Shown here one piece after another: positions 1 through 8,952 of a stretch of DNA of 56,031 nt. The stretch is from an uncultured Alphaproteobacteria bacterium (GTDB lineage Bacteria > Pseudomonadota > Alphaproteobacteria > RF32 > CAG-239): positions 1 through 56,031 of the forward strand of contig CABQIK010000011.1 in assembly GCA_902464275.1 (NCBI GenBank). Reading direction: 5' to 3'. Under the pieces are notes generated by a model that ran no database searches, was not told where the DNA came from, and saw only the letters and a list, made by a program, of their open reading frames with translations. Position 1 is the first letter of the stretch, and each line of letters opens with the position of its first letter. Both the position numbers and the translations under genes were made by a program.

Positions 1-49
1 GGGAGTACCCTATCCCGTCGGGCTATTTTAATTTTACTTATAATACCGT

Positions 50-72
50 CACCTTAAAAGGTGGCCTTTTTT
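50..72 (+). terminator. Hairpin plus T-run, end of an upstream gene outside the window
   Basis: CACCTT (50-55) pairs with AAGGTG (58-63), followed by a run of six T at 67-72. It would end a plus-strand transcript entering from the left edge, before the yegD-like gene. The loop is very tight, so this is a moderate call. Confidence 0.45.
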
Positions 73-103
73 ATTGGTAAATCGGCATGGCTGTTGATTT
101 TTA

Positions 104-133
104 TTGACAATTTTTTGTTAGTTTTGTACTTAT
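104..133 (+). promoter_or_regulatory. Possible sigma-70 promoter of the yegD-like gene
   Basis: TTGACA at 104-109 is a consensus -35 box. A weak -10 (TACTTAT) follows after 17 bases at 127-133. The leader to the ATG at 157 would be about 20 bases. Confidence 0.35.
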
Positions 134-156
134 CTGCCTACAAGATGGAGATTGAC

Positions 157-1434
157 ATGACTTTTTCATGCGGAATTGACTTTGGAACAACAAACACCTC
201 AGCGGCCGTTGCTGACGGTATTTCAGAGCCGAAACTTGTTTCCGTGGAAGGAAACAGCGTAACTATTCCCACAGCATTATTTTTTGCAGACGGCGGACAT
301 GTTTATTTCGGGCGGGAAGCAATGAAGCTATACATAAACGGCGAAAAAGGCCGTTGCATGAGGAGCTTAAAGCGCGTTCTCGGAACAGATTTAATGTCAA
401 CCGGAACGAACGTTAACGGAAAAATGCTGAAATTTGAAAACATTTTATCATACTTTTTAAAGCATATTAAAACCAAAATTGATGCTACTGCAAATGCTGA
501 TGTTGCAGATGTGGTAATCGGGCGTCCGGTTCATTTCAGAGATAATGATTCTGCCGGAGACGATAAAGCGCAGGACGAATTAAAAAGAATTGCCCGCGAC
601 GCGGGATTTAAGAATATTGAATTTCAGTATGAGCCTATTGCCGCGGCATTTGCTCATGAAAAAGCCGTTGAAGGCGAAAAGCTCGCATGCGTTGTTGACA
701 TCGGCGGCGGTACTTCTGATTTCAGCATTATTAAAATTGGGAAAAACTTAATCAACAAGATTAATCGGCAAGATGATATTCTGGCCAGTACGGGTATCAG
801 AATCGGCGGCAACGATTTTGATAAAGATTTAGCGCTGAAAAGTTTTATGCCCGAATTTGGGTTTGGCGGTATGGGCGGAGGTAAAACCAAATATGAAAAG
901 GTGTTGCCCTTGCCTACCGCTATATATCGTGATTTGGCAGAATGGAGCAAAATAAACACTCTATATGTTCCGAAAGAAATTAATATGGCAAAAAAGATGT
1001 TGCTTGCCGCTCATGAGCCGGAAAAAGTTAAAAGATTGTCTGAAATTTTACAAAATGAACTCGGGCATACACTCTTAACAGCCGTTGAACAAACAAAAAT
1101 TGCGCTGACCGAAAAAGAAAAAATCAGCATAGCTTTAGATTTTCTTGCTGATGCTCCCGTTATCAGCGCAAATAAAAACAGTTTTGAAGATTCTTTACAA
1201 AACGATGTGCGGAAAATTGCAGAATCAGTGCAAGAATGTTTAATTCAAGCGCAGGCAAAGCCGCAAGATATTCAACTGGTGGTACTGACCGGCGGCTCAA
1301 CTGAAATTCCGTATATCAAACAGGCTATATGTTCGCAATTTTGTAATGCCGAGTTGGCTCAAAGCAATAAATTGTCAAGCGTAGGGTTGGGTTTAGCCTA
1401 TGACAGCATGCGCAAATTTGCCACACATTGTTAA
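157..1434 (+). CDS. yegD: Hsp70-family chaperone, YegD type
   Basis: A 425-residue actin-fold ATPase of the Hsp70 superfamily. Visible motifs are the N-terminal phosphate loop DFGTTNTS, the family stretch VIGRPVHF, QYEPIAAA, the second phosphate loop DIGGGTSD, and RIGGNDFD. The order and the total length fit YegD rather than DnaK; it lacks the roughly 200-residue peptide-binding and lid domains of DnaK. ATG 157 was chosen because GGAG lies six bases upstream; the reading frame is open further upstream without a ribosome binding site. It stands alone, with no dnaJ or grpE nearby. The client protein of YegD is unknown in general; chaperone or regulatory ATPase activity is inferred from the family. 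Confidence 0.88.
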   Translation: MTFSCGIDFGTTNTSAAVADGISEPKLVSVEGNSVTIPTALFFADGGHVYFGREAMKLYINGEKGRCMRSLKRVLGTDLMSTGTNVNGKMLKFENILSYFLKHIKTKIDATANADVADVVIGRPVHFRDNDSAGDDKAQDELKRIARDAGFKNIEFQYEPIAAAFAHEKAVEGEKLACVVDIGGGTSDFSIIKIGKNLINKINRQDDILASTGIRIGGNDFDKDLALKSFMPEFGFGGMGGGKTKYEKVLPLPTAIYRDLAEWSKINTLYVPKEINMAKKMLLAAHEPEKVKRLSEILQNELGHTLLTAVEQTKIALTEKEKISIALDFLADAPVISANKNSFEDSLQNDVRKIAESVQECLIQAQAKPQDIQLVVLTGGSTEIPYIKQAICSQFCNAELAQSNKLSSVGLGLAYDSMRKFATHC

Positions 1435-1558
1435 TTGCAAAACTCCCTTTCCTTTGTAAAAATATAAAGTCAGGCGCGTTTTTATATTGCAAAAAAATTA
1501 CGTTCAGGCTATTCTGACAGACAGTAGAAAATTATTAACTTTTTAAAACAATATAATT

Positions 1559-2035
1559 ATGGTGGAACTTGGTTCGCGAGCTTTGCTCGGTTTGTTTTGC
1601 TTCGTAAATATTATAATCATGTACGGAGCTTCTTCTGTTCGTCAACATGTTGACAAGCGGATATGGAATGCGGTGTTTGCATTTCAGGCGTTGTTTGTAA
1701 CCGGATATATTATCACCGACAATATGATTAACCCTCTGCAAGGCGGTTATGTTACAGCAATGTTGGGATATATTTTCGTTTACGTATTAATATTGTTTGC
1801 ATGGGCAAGTTGGCTGCCGAATACCGCTTTGGAGCCTGATATAATTTATACCATGCAACCTGATGGTATGGTTATTCACGGCGGTTCTTGCTATGTGAGC
1901 GGAACTATCCATACCGGCGGCACGAATGTTCCGGTTTTGCTTAAAAACAAGCCGGCGCAACAGTTGCCGAAAAGTTCAATTCCCGTGAAGTTTTCACAAG
2001 TCAGAAACGGAAAGATTTTTGTGGAAGCTGTGTAA
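1559..2035 (+). CDS. Small membrane protein with three predicted TM segments
   Basis: This 158-residue protein is not one I recognise. Three hydrophobic segments (about residues 6-22, 38-56 and 66-88) are followed by a soluble C-terminal domain of about 65 residues rich in beta-forming residues, which could be a small OB-like or NfeD-like fold; that is only a guess. There is no clear Shine-Dalgarno sequence before the ATG, so the start is uncertain. It ends just before a strong hairpin terminator and has no operon partner. Confidence 0.55.
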   Translation: MVELGSRALLGLFCFVNIIIMYGASSVRQHVDKRIWNAVFAFQALFVTGYIITDNMINPLQGGYVTAMLGYIFVYVLILFAWASWLPNTALEPDIIYTMQPDGMVIHGGSCYVSGTIHTGGTNVPVLLKNKPAQQLPKSSIPVKFSQVRNGKIFVEAV

Positions 2036-2040
2036 AACCA

Positions 2041-2079
2041 AAAGCGTATACTTTGCCAAAAAGTATACGCTTTAATTTT
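2041..2079 (+). terminator. Strong hairpin terminator
   Basis: A perfect 13-base inverted repeat (arms 2041-2053 and 2061-2073) is followed by TTTAATTTTA. It separates the membrane-protein gene from the control element of the first pilin-like cassette. Confidence 0.75.
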
Positions 2080-2084
2080 AGGTA

Positions 2085-2172
2085 TACAACTTATGCACAG
2101 CGCGGACTCGTAGATATTGCAAAAAAACGCGAGATAATATTATTTTAAAAGTAACATTTTGAGGAGATTTTA
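2085..2172 (+). promoter_or_regulatory. Pilin-cassette 5' element, copy 1
   Basis: This 88-base block also occurs at 27099, 33521 and 40621. It begins TACAACTTATGCACAGCGC, contains TTATGCACA (2091-2099, a match to the DnaA-box consensus TTWTNCACA), then ATATTGC, an A-tract and CGCGAG, and ends in a GAGGAGATTTT ribosome binding site. TTGCAA with a downstream AT-rich box could be the promoter. This copy has a shorter A-tract (7 A, against 10 in the other three) and is the most diverged. Confidence 0.75.
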
Positions 2173-2919
2173 ATGTTTATCCTAAAAAATAATTTAAGCT
2201 TGCGGATAGTGCGGCAGATGCGACGGGGTTTTGGAACGTGGTGTACAAATAGTTACACGAGTGAGAAAACCCCTAGCAGGCGCCCGCTAGACGCGAGCAC
2301 CGGTCGTTCAATGGTTGAGATGTTAGGGGTGCTCGCGATTATCGGCGTTCTGTCGGTCGGGGCGATTGCCGGTTACTCCAAGGCAATGATGAAGTACAAG
2401 CTCAACAAGCAGGCGGAACAGTTAAACACCGTAATTAACGCAGTGGCGCGCAATATACATGGCTTTGATAATCTTAAAGGTTCCGATGACGCTAATCAGT
2501 TTATTACTTCATATTTTATAAAAATGGGCGAATTTCCCAAAGAAATGATTATATCAGGCGACAATGACAGAATTTATGATATATGGAAAAACAAATATTT
2601 TATTGCCCTAACCCCAAAATGGATTGCTATTTATGTTTTTATGAATCTTGACATCAAAAGCACAGAAACTCTGGAAATGTGCCGCAATATATTAGTTACC
2701 GCCAAAGAAAACAGCGATAATGTTCGGCATGTTAATTTAATCAGCGGTTATGACAGCAATGAACAAATCAGTGAATTTTTCATGGGCGACAGGTTTTGCG
2801 TCAGCGGCAACACCTGCTTGCGAAACATAACCTTAGACAATATTTACAGCGCCTGCACCAAACACATCGGCAAGCAAAATGCTCATTTGAAAATAACATG
2901 GGACAGAAGCGTAAACTAA
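2173..2919 (+). CDS. Pilin-like protein, cassette copy 1 (long leader)
   Basis: A 248-residue protein with a class-III (prepilin-type) signal: Gly44 followed by Arg-Ser-Met-Val-Glu, so Glu is at +5 of the predicted mature protein, then a hydrophobic helix ending in SKAMMKYKLNK. The other three copies have a leader of only six residues; here it is 44 residues, basic, and encoded by visibly more GC-rich DNA (about 2200-2305). The C-terminal part is closest to copy 2: both carry a KMGE-x-P-x-EM motif, a C-x-NI-x-x-TAKEN motif and a shared end around GKQNAHLKI. The ATG is fixed by the GAGGAG ribosome binding site. Secretion through a type IV pilus or type II system is inferred; no assembly genes are in the window. 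Confidence 0.8.
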   Translation: MFILKNNLSLRIVRQMRRGFGTWCTNSYTSEKTPSRRPLDASTGRSMVEMLGVLAIIGVLSVGAIAGYSKAMMKYKLNKQAEQLNTVINAVARNIHGFDNLKGSDDANQFITSYFIKMGEFPKEMIISGDNDRIYDIWKNKYFIALTPKWIAIYVFMNLDIKSTETLEMCRNILVTAKENSDNVRHVNLISGYDSNEQISEFFMGDRFCVSGNTCLRNITLDNIYSACTKHIGKQNAHLKITWDRSVN

Positions 2920-2924
2920 ACAAG

Positions 2925-2962
2925 AAAAATACCGCGCGATTTTATAATCGGGCGGTATTTTT
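2925..2962. terminator. Bidirectional hairpin terminator
   Basis: AAAAATACCGC and GCGGTATTTTT arms flank an AT-rich loop, giving T-runs on both strands. It lies between the convergent ends of the pilin-like gene and the dehydrogenase gene. Confidence 0.75.
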
Positions 2963-2976
2963 CAAGACATAGCAGG

Positions 2977-3993
2977 CTACTGTTGCATGTAGGCTTTAAG
3001 CTTTTCTTTATCTTGCTCATAAACCGCAAGGCAGCGCTTCATGTTAACGACATCGGAAGCAGAAAGCTTAGTTTCAACCGCAACCACGGATTTGCGCACA
3101 ATCAGGCAAGGCATTTGCGCATATTTTCCGGCAAGCTCGGCATCCTCCACAGGGAGAATCTGCCTATTCATCGGCAAAATAAGCCTTTCATCGCGTACTC
3201 TGCCGCAAATAAACGCCTCAATAACATCTGAAACCATGCGGGCGGGACCATAATACGAGCCGTTGTTGGCGGTTTGGTCTGCTGCCTGAACGTTAGTTTC
3301 AGTGATGGTCAAGCCTCTGCCTCTGGTTCGTTTAATCGCCGGTTCAATCATTTCGGCAGGTCTATAATGCAACCCATTAATAACCAACGACTTTTGATGC
3401 AGAAACATAGTCCCGTTATGATGTCCGATAACACATGCCTTAATGTCAGAAAGTCGCTGCCGAGGAAAATATTTACTAAGTTCCGACAGCAGTTCACGCC
3501 TGAAACGAGCTGTATCAAGCCAACAGCCTAAGCCATAAACCTGATGTTCCGGCAGCAACCCGCGCAACACTTCGCACATTAAATCAACCGGATTGGTGAG
3601 CACAAAGATAACCGCATGCGGCGAAAGCTTAGCGGCTTCGGCAAACTGTTTCATCAGGTCAATATTGTATACCGCCTGCACCAATCTGTCATCAATGCCT
3701 TTTTGAGCGGCATCCTCATACATTTCGCGGCTGGGAAGACCACCGGAACATACCACCATTGCGTCAGCATCTGCCAAATCAGCGATATCTGACGTTGCCT
3801 TGAAAGCAAAGCACGGGGTGATGTTTTGCATAGCGCAAGCGTCTTCCATATCCATCAGCGCGCCCTCACAGCGTTTGTGATTGTGCGGAGAATACAGAAC
3901 AATCTCAGCTTTGTGATGTGTTTTAACATCCATCAGGTTAAGCGCGGCGGTTGTACCAACTCGTCCGGCTCCGTAAATAACAATTTTCTTCAT
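2977..3993 (-). CDS. Lactate/malate dehydrogenase-family NAD-dependent oxidoreductase
   Basis: A 338-residue protein of the LDH/MDH family, which interconverts a 2-hydroxy acid and a 2-keto acid with NAD. The N-terminal Rossmann loop reads GAGRVGTT. The LTNPVD segment, a GCWLDTARFR segment (Asp/Arg substrate-side residues) and the catalytic-His region IGHHNG are all present. The active-site loop reads GLPSREMYED and does not match the usual malate (RKPGMSR) or lactate (QKPGETR) version, so the substrate cannot be named. The start at 3993 begins directly with MKKIVIYGAG; longer in-frame extensions run into the promoter and terminator region. Confidence 0.8.
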   Translation of the reverse strand: MKKIVIYGAGRVGTTAALNLMDVKTHHKAEIVLYSPHNHKRCEGALMDMEDACAMQNITPCFAFKATSDIADLADADAMVVCSGGLPSREMYEDAAQKGIDDRLVQAVYNIDLMKQFAEAAKLSPHAVIFVLTNPVDLMCEVLRGLLPEHQVYGLGCWLDTARFRRELLSELSKYFPRQRLSDIKACVIGHHNGTMFLHQKSLVINGLHYRPAEMIEPAIKRTRGRGLTITETNVQAADQTANNGSYYGPARMVSDVIEAFICGRVRDERLILPMNRQILPVEDAELAGKYAQMPCLIVRKSVVAVETKLSASDVVNMKRCLAVYEQDKEKLKAYMQQ

Positions 3994-4031
3994 AACTTTT
4001 CTTGTTTTAAAATAATTAAATAAACAATGTG

Positions 4032-4059
4032 ATGTTAGCAAATTGTCGCTACAAGTCAA
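4032..4059 (-). promoter_or_regulatory. Probable promoter of the dehydrogenase gene
   Basis: On the minus strand TTGACT and TAACAT are separated by 16 bases. A second TTGACA lies 5 bases further upstream, so the exact -35 is ambiguous. It sits between the gltX terminator and the ATG at 3993. Confidence 0.4.
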
Positions 4060-4071
4060 GTTTTTTGTCAA

Positions 4072-4109
4072 AAAAAAAGACCGCATCTTTTGCAGAATAC
4101 GGTCTTTTT
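4072..4109. terminator. Hairpin terminator downstream of gltX
   Basis: AAAGACCG (ending 4083) pairs with CGGTCTTT (from 4100). It is followed by a long T-run on the minus strand and TTTTT on the plus strand. Confidence 0.75.
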
Positions 4110-4123
4110 ACAAGTTTTTGCGG

Positions 4124-5554
4124 CTAAGCTAATTTACCTAAAGCAATGCGCATGCGGTTTAAGGTTTCTTCTTTGCCTAAAACCACAGCCAACTCCGTGG
4201 CGCCTCCGGGGGTGGTTTCTTTGCCGGAAAGCGCAATACGCACCGGATACAGTACCTGCCCGTTTTTAACGCATTCAGCTTCGGCCACTGATTTCAACAC
4301 GTTAAACAAGGTTTCATTGTTCCAGTCATCAACCGCGGATAAAGCCTCGTACGCCGGTTTTAAGGTGCGGGCGGCAACCGCCTCGTCGGTTTTCATCTTT
4401 TTGTTTTGGAATAAAGCCACATCATAATCAGGCAGCTGTTCTAAAAAGTCAGTCTGTTCGCAAATATCGTTTAAGGTTTCAATACGCGGCTGTAAAACCG
4501 TGCTTAAAAATTCCAGATTAACTTTGCGGGTTAAGCATTTTTGATAATACGGCAACGCCATTTGATGAAATTCTGCCGGAGATAAGGCTCTGATATAGCA
4601 GCCGTTCATCCATTTAAGCTTGGTACCGTCAAAAATAGCCGGAGATTTATTCAAGCGCTCCATATTAAAGGCTTGCTTCAGCTCGTCTAATGAAAAAATT
4701 TCTTGTTCGGTGCCGGGGTTCCAACCAAGCAAAGCGATATAGTTCAAAATAGCGGCCGGCAAATAGCCTTTGGCAACCAAATCTTGGAACGAGGCGTCGC
4801 CGTTGCGCTTGCTGAGCTTGTGCTGCGCGTCTTTCATAACTTGCGGAACATGAACATAAGTCGGCGGTGTCCAACCGAAATCTTCATAAATCAGGTTATA
4901 TTTCGGGGTTGACGAAATGTATTCATTACCGCGCACAACGTGCGTAATCTGCATTAAATGGTCGTCAATAACGTTAGCAAAGTTATAGGTCGGAAAGCCG
5001 TCCGATTTAAGCAAAACGCCTTCGTCAAGCTCATCATAATCAATTTCAATTTCGCCGTAAACCACGTCATTAAATACGGAAGTGCCTTTTTTATTAACGG
5101 TTTGGCGGATAACATACGGCTCGCCGGCCGCCACGCGCTTTTTAGCCTCTTCCAGAGTAATAAGTTTGCACGGGTCTTGAAACTTAATATTAGCCTCTTC
5201 ATTTTTTTGTTCATCAGCTTCATCTTGCGAGCAAAAACAATAATGTGCTCCGCCGAGCTCAACCAATTTGTGAGCATATTCGGCATAAAGAGCCTTGCGC
5301 TCAGATTGCACATAGGGGCCGAAATTGCCGCCGATGTCAGGACCTTCGTCCCAATTCATGCCGACGGTTTTTAAGGTGGCATAAATAATATCGGTCGCGC
5401 CTTCAACATAACGTTTTTGGTCGGTGTCTTCAATACGTAAAATAAAGTCTCCCCCTTGCGACTTGGCAATAAGGTATTCATAAAGCGCGGTCCGCAAGTT
5501 GCCGATGTGCATATAACCGGTCGGACTGGGCGCGAATCTGGTTCTGGTTTTCAT
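4124..5554 (-). CDS. gltX: Glutamyl-tRNA synthetase
   Basis: This 476-residue class-I aminoacyl-tRNA synthetase charges tRNA(Glu) with glutamate. The N-terminus reads RFAPSPTGYMHIGNLR (HIGH motif as MHIG, residues 15-18) and the KMSKS loop appears as KLSKR near residue 245. The length is normal for bacterial GluRS. The ATG at 5554 follows GAGGA at good spacing; an ATG four codons upstream has no ribosome binding site. Many alphaproteobacteria have two GltX paralogues, one of them acting on tRNA(Gln). Which of these this is cannot be told from one copy. Confidence 0.95.
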   Translation of the reverse strand: MKTRTRFAPSPTGYMHIGNLRTALYEYLIAKSQGGDFILRIEDTDQKRYVEGATDIIYATLKTVGMNWDEGPDIGGNFGPYVQSERKALYAEYAHKLVELGGAHYCFCSQDEADEQKNEEANIKFQDPCKLITLEEAKKRVAAGEPYVIRQTVNKKGTSVFNDVVYGEIEIDYDELDEGVLLKSDGFPTYNFANVIDDHLMQITHVVRGNEYISSTPKYNLIYEDFGWTPPTYVHVPQVMKDAQHKLSKRNGDASFQDLVAKGYLPAAILNYIALLGWNPGTEQEIFSLDELKQAFNMERLNKSPAIFDGTKLKWMNGCYIRALSPAEFHQMALPYYQKCLTRKVNLEFLSTVLQPRIETLNDICEQTDFLEQLPDYDVALFQNKKMKTDEAVAARTLKPAYEALSAVDDWNNETLFNVLKSVAEAECVKNGQVLYPVRIALSGKETTPGGATELAVVLGKEETLNRMRIALGKLA

Positions 5555-5668
5555 GGTTTTCCTCATAAATTAAAGCTCATTACAAAATAAAACAAAATAT
5601 TTGCAATGCAAGAACTTTTTTGAACTATTTAAACTGCAAAAAAATGCGCTATATTGCAAAGGTAATAC

Positions 5669-5697
5669 TTGACATTTGCCTCAATAGTAATTAAAAG
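5669..5697 (+). promoter_or_regulatory. Probable rpoD promoter
   Basis: TTGACA at 5669-5674, a 17-base spacer, then TAAAAG at 5692-5697, about 60 bases upstream of the rpoD ATG. The -35 is consensus and the -10 is weaker. Confidence 0.45.
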
Positions 5698-5757
5698 AAA
5701 TCCAGCTAGCAACAAAAGGAGTCTGATAAGGCTCCGTAAACATGTTTAAGGAATGTT

Positions 5758-7848
5758 ATGTCTGAAAAAGAAACTCAAGACTTTTATGATGGGAACAATC
5801 CTGATTCTCCGTTAATTGATTCACTCGGAGCCGCCGTTAAAAGCCTTATTGAAAAGGGTAAAGAACGCGGGTATATCACTATGGAAGAGCTGAATAAAGT
5901 TCTGCCTCCCGAAAAAGAATCTTCCGAACAAATTGAAGATATTTTATCCGGTATTTCCGATATGGGGATTAGTATTATTTCCGAATCGGAAACCGACAGC
6001 TTTGACGCTGAAGACGAAAGCGAAGACGATAACGCCGATTATGACGCTGACGAAAGCGGCAACTTTGATGAAAAAGACATGGGGCGTTCTGACGACCCGG
6101 TGCGCATGTATTTAAAAGAAATGGGCACGGTTGAGCTTTTGTCGCGCGAAGGCGAAATTGCCATTGCCAAGCGTATTGAAGCCGGCAAAACCGTTATGAT
6201 AAGCGGCTTGTGCGAAAGCCCGATGACCTTAAAGGCCATTGCCGATTGGCGCGATGAATTAGTGGCCGGAACCATGCAACTGCGCGACATTATTGATTTG
6301 GAAATGATGTACGGCGATGACAGCGAAGCCATGGTTTATGACGAAGAAGAAACTCAAGTTGATGATTTGGAAAAAGTTACCAAAGAATTGTCTGAGAAAA
6401 ACTTAGACGATATTGATGACGACTTAGACACCGATATTGAACTTGAAGATACGGTTGACGAGGTAGAAGACATTGCGGACGCCGAAGCTGATGAAGAAGA
6501 GCGCGAGCTTGATAACGGCAATGATGCGGCAAAATCTGAATCTGCCGATGATGACGATGATTCCGGCATGGGGCATTCGTCAACTTCCGTTTCAGCCATG
6601 GAAACCGCTCTGTTAGATCCGGTTTTGGATATTTTGAACAAAATTTCAAGCTATTATGACGATTTGAAAAAAGTTCAAACTCAGCGTATGGGCGCCATTC
6701 TTTCAGGTCGTAAAATTGCGCCGTCGGTTGAAAAGAAATATGTTCAGCTCAAAAAAGAACTTATTGAATTAATGAGCTCTATTCATTTGAACGCCTCACG
6801 TATTGAGCAGTTGGTTGAACAATTAAACGAGCTTAACAAACGCCTGATGGGGCAAGAAGGAAAACTTTTGCGTTATGCTCTCTCTTGCAAAATTAAACGC
6901 GATGACTTTTTAGACGCTTATCAAAAGTCGGAGCTTGACCCGAATTGGCTTGATAACGTTTCGCACAAAAAAGATAAACATTGGCAGATGTTTGTTGAAA
7001 AATACGGCGAAGAAGTTGTGCAAATTCGCGACAGTATTGCGCAGATGTCACAAGAATGCGGCTTGCCGATCAGCGAATATCGCAAAATGGTTGACACCAT
7101 TAAACGCGGCGAGCGTGAAGCTGAACGCGCTAAAAAAGAAATGATTGAGGCTAACTTGCGCTTGGTTATTTCTATTGCCAAAAAATACACCAACCGCGGT
7201 ATGCAGTTTTTGGATTTAATTCAGGAAGGCAATATCGGCTTAATGAAAGCGGTTGACAAGTTTGAATACCGCCGCGGTTATAAGTTTTCAACTTATGCCA
7301 CATGGTGGATACGTCAAGCGATTACACGTTCCATTGCCGACCAAGCCCGCACCATTCGTATTCCGGTGCACATGATTGAAACCATTAACAAACTGGTTCG
7401 CACTTCACGTCAGATGTTGGCGGAAATGGGTCGCGAGCCGGTGCCGGAAGAATTGGCTAAGCGCCTTTCTATGCCGCTTGAAAAAATCCGCAAAGTTATG
7501 AAAATCGCTAAAGAGCCGGTCAGCCTTGAAGCTCCGGTCGGCGATGAAGAAGATTCTTCACTCGGTGATTTTATTGCCGACGAAAGCGCATTACAACCTT
7601 TGGATTCGGCTATTCATACCAACTTAAAAGAAACCTGCACTAAAATTCTTTCATCCCTCACCCCGCGTGAAGAAAGAGTTTTGCGTATGCGTTTCGGTAT
7701 CGGCATGAACACGGATCACACCTTGGAAGAAGTCGGACAGCAATTTAACGTTACCCGTGAGCGTATTCGTCAAATTGAGGCGAAAGCTTTACGAAAATTA
7801 AAGCATCCGAGCCGCTCGCGCCGGTTGCGTTCTTTCTTGGATCAATAA
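5758..7848 (+). CDS. rpoD: Primary sigma factor RpoD (sigma-70)
   Basis: A 696-residue housekeeping sigma factor. Region 1.1 is at about residues 20-75, followed by an extended acidic linker. Region 1.2 contains DPVRMYLKEMG, and the non-conserved region between 1.2 and 2 is rich in Asp and Glu (about residues 200-275). Regions 2.1-2.4 follow (ANLRLVISIAKKYTNRG through YATWWIRQAITRSI), then region 3 and region 4.2 (TLEEVGQQFNVTRERIRQIE). All promoter-contact regions look intact. AAGGA precedes the ATG. It stands alone between its own promoter and a strong terminator; dnaG and rpsU, frequent neighbours elsewhere, are not beside it. Confidence 0.97.
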   Translation: MSEKETQDFYDGNNPDSPLIDSLGAAVKSLIEKGKERGYITMEELNKVLPPEKESSEQIEDILSGISDMGISIISESETDSFDAEDESEDDNADYDADESGNFDEKDMGRSDDPVRMYLKEMGTVELLSREGEIAIAKRIEAGKTVMISGLCESPMTLKAIADWRDELVAGTMQLRDIIDLEMMYGDDSEAMVYDEEETQVDDLEKVTKELSEKNLDDIDDDLDTDIELEDTVDEVEDIADAEADEEERELDNGNDAAKSESADDDDDSGMGHSSTSVSAMETALLDPVLDILNKISSYYDDLKKVQTQRMGAILSGRKIAPSVEKKYVQLKKELIELMSSIHLNASRIEQLVEQLNELNKRLMGQEGKLLRYALSCKIKRDDFLDAYQKSELDPNWLDNVSHKKDKHWQMFVEKYGEEVVQIRDSIAQMSQECGLPISEYRKMVDTIKRGEREAERAKKEMIEANLRLVISIAKKYTNRGMQFLDLIQEGNIGLMKAVDKFEYRRGYKFSTYATWWIRQAITRSIADQARTIRIPVHMIETINKLVRTSRQMLAEMGREPVPEELAKRLSMPLEKIRKVMKIAKEPVSLEAPVGDEEDSSLGDFIADESALQPLDSAIHTNLKETCTKILSSLTPREERVLRMRFGIGMNTDHTLEEVGQQFNVTRERIRQIEAKALRKLKHPSRSRRLRSFLDQ

Positions 7849-7856
7849 ATACAAAA

Positions 7857-7888
7857 ACAAAGGGTTGCAAAAGCAACCCTTTGTTTTA
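7857..7888. terminator. Bidirectional terminator between rpoD and the 306-aa gene
   Basis: A perfect 12-base stem, arms 7857-7868 and 7873-7884, with an AAAA loop. TTTTATA follows on the plus strand and TTTTTGT on the minus strand. Confidence 0.8.
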
Positions 7889-8806
7889 TATAATACCATG
7901 ATGGTTCAAGATTGTCCAACCATTTATCTCACATATCCATTCAGCATATTTATGCTTTTCGGGATTCAAGGTGGACAATACTGTAGGCACTCTTCCTTCA
8001 AATGTCTGCCAATACTCAGCTTGCGCTTTGGCAAAAGCATCTTGCACCGGCGAACACTCTGACATAACATGGAGATGATAATGCCATGTTGACACCAATA
8101 CGCCGTCTTTCACACTGATGGAGAACGCTATGTCCTGTTCATCACAAATCGGAACATCTTGCGCCTGATAAAAATCACGAAACATACGGTAGGTGTTTTC
8201 AGACCATTCTCTAATATCACAGCTATGATATGCTTCTGCAGTCATCCAATAGCGTATAAACCAATAAGTATCCTTGCCGTCAGAACCGGTTAAAATGAAC
8301 ATCAAATCATCAACACCGCCGTTGGTGTGCAGATGTATAACCTCTTTAGCATGCAAAGTGACACATAGGCTATACTGACGAGAAACATATTTAGCGCTGA
8401 CTTTATGCGCCACAGCTTGCGCCATGGTATAACGCACAAAAGAATACCCTGACAAAATCTTATACGCAAAGTAATCATTCTGCAACAATGAGCCGTCTTT
8501 CATCGGGAAAAACAGTTCTACGCTAGTGTCATCAGAGTTTTTTATATACTCTTTGCTCTTCTTGATATATATTTCTCTTGAAATTTCAACCAGAACATAT
8601 GTGGCATAAGTTTTTTCCGGTAACCTGACATAGATGCAATACCAATATGTGGCATTTCCGGCTATATCAAAAATTTTGAACACTTTTTCACCGAAAAGAT
8701 CATTAATATCAGCGACATCATACACTTCATCGGCCAATATAGTCATGGAAAGAGCATAATCATAGCTTTTTTCCATGAAAAACATGTTTTCATAATTTCT
8801 TGCCAT
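7886..8806 (-). CDS. Unrecognised 306-aa protein
   Basis: I do not recognise this protein. It has no signal peptide, no membrane segment and no familiar catalytic motif. It is rich in aromatic residues (many Tyr and Trp), which suggests a soluble beta-rich fold. The middle part contains several His residues (AKEVIHLHTNGG, TWHYHLHVM) that could bind metal, but nothing proves it. The start lacks a clear ribosome binding site, and a second Met ten residues in could be used. It is convergent with rpoD and has no operon partner. Confidence 0.6.
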   Translation of the reverse strand: MARNYENMFFMEKSYDYALSMTILADEVYDVADINDLFGEKVFKIFDIAGNATYWYCIYVRLPEKTYATYVLVEISREIYIKKSKEYIKNSDDTSVELFFPMKDGSLLQNDYFAYKILSGYSFVRYTMAQAVAHKVSAKYVSRQYSLCVTLHAKEVIHLHTNGGVDDLMFILTGSDGKDTYWFIRYWMTAEAYHSCDIREWSENTYRMFRDFYQAQDVPICDEQDIAFSISVKDGVLVSTWHYHLHVMSECSPVQDAFAKAQAEYWQTFEGRVPTVLSTLNPEKHKYAEWICEINGWTILNHHGII

Positions 8807-8952
8807 AAAAATACACTTTTTTGCGCTTGGGATAAAGGTGCGCCTGAAGTCCTTAACTTCAACCTCATTTGATTAATAATAATTTATTTATGACGTATTA
8901 TTAGCACGCGTTTTGTCTAAATACAAGCCTTTTTATTATTTTTAATTTATGC

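Noticed and set aside
1..49. RNA gene at the left edge
   Set aside because: The short GC-rich start does not fold into a recognisable tRNA or other RNA.
2091..2099. DnaA-box-like TTATGCACA as part of a replication origin
   Set aside because: Only one box per locus, four separate loci all tied to the same gene family, no dnaA/dnaN/gidA genes and no box cluster.
2221..2919. A later start for pilin copy 1 that would shorten its leader
   Set aside because: The only good ribosome binding site (GAGGAG) is before 2173 and belongs to the shared element.
6354..6649. Open frames on the minus strand inside rpoD
   Set aside because: They are shadows of the acidic Asp/Glu-rich linker; Ser-rich or Arg-rich translations and no start signals.
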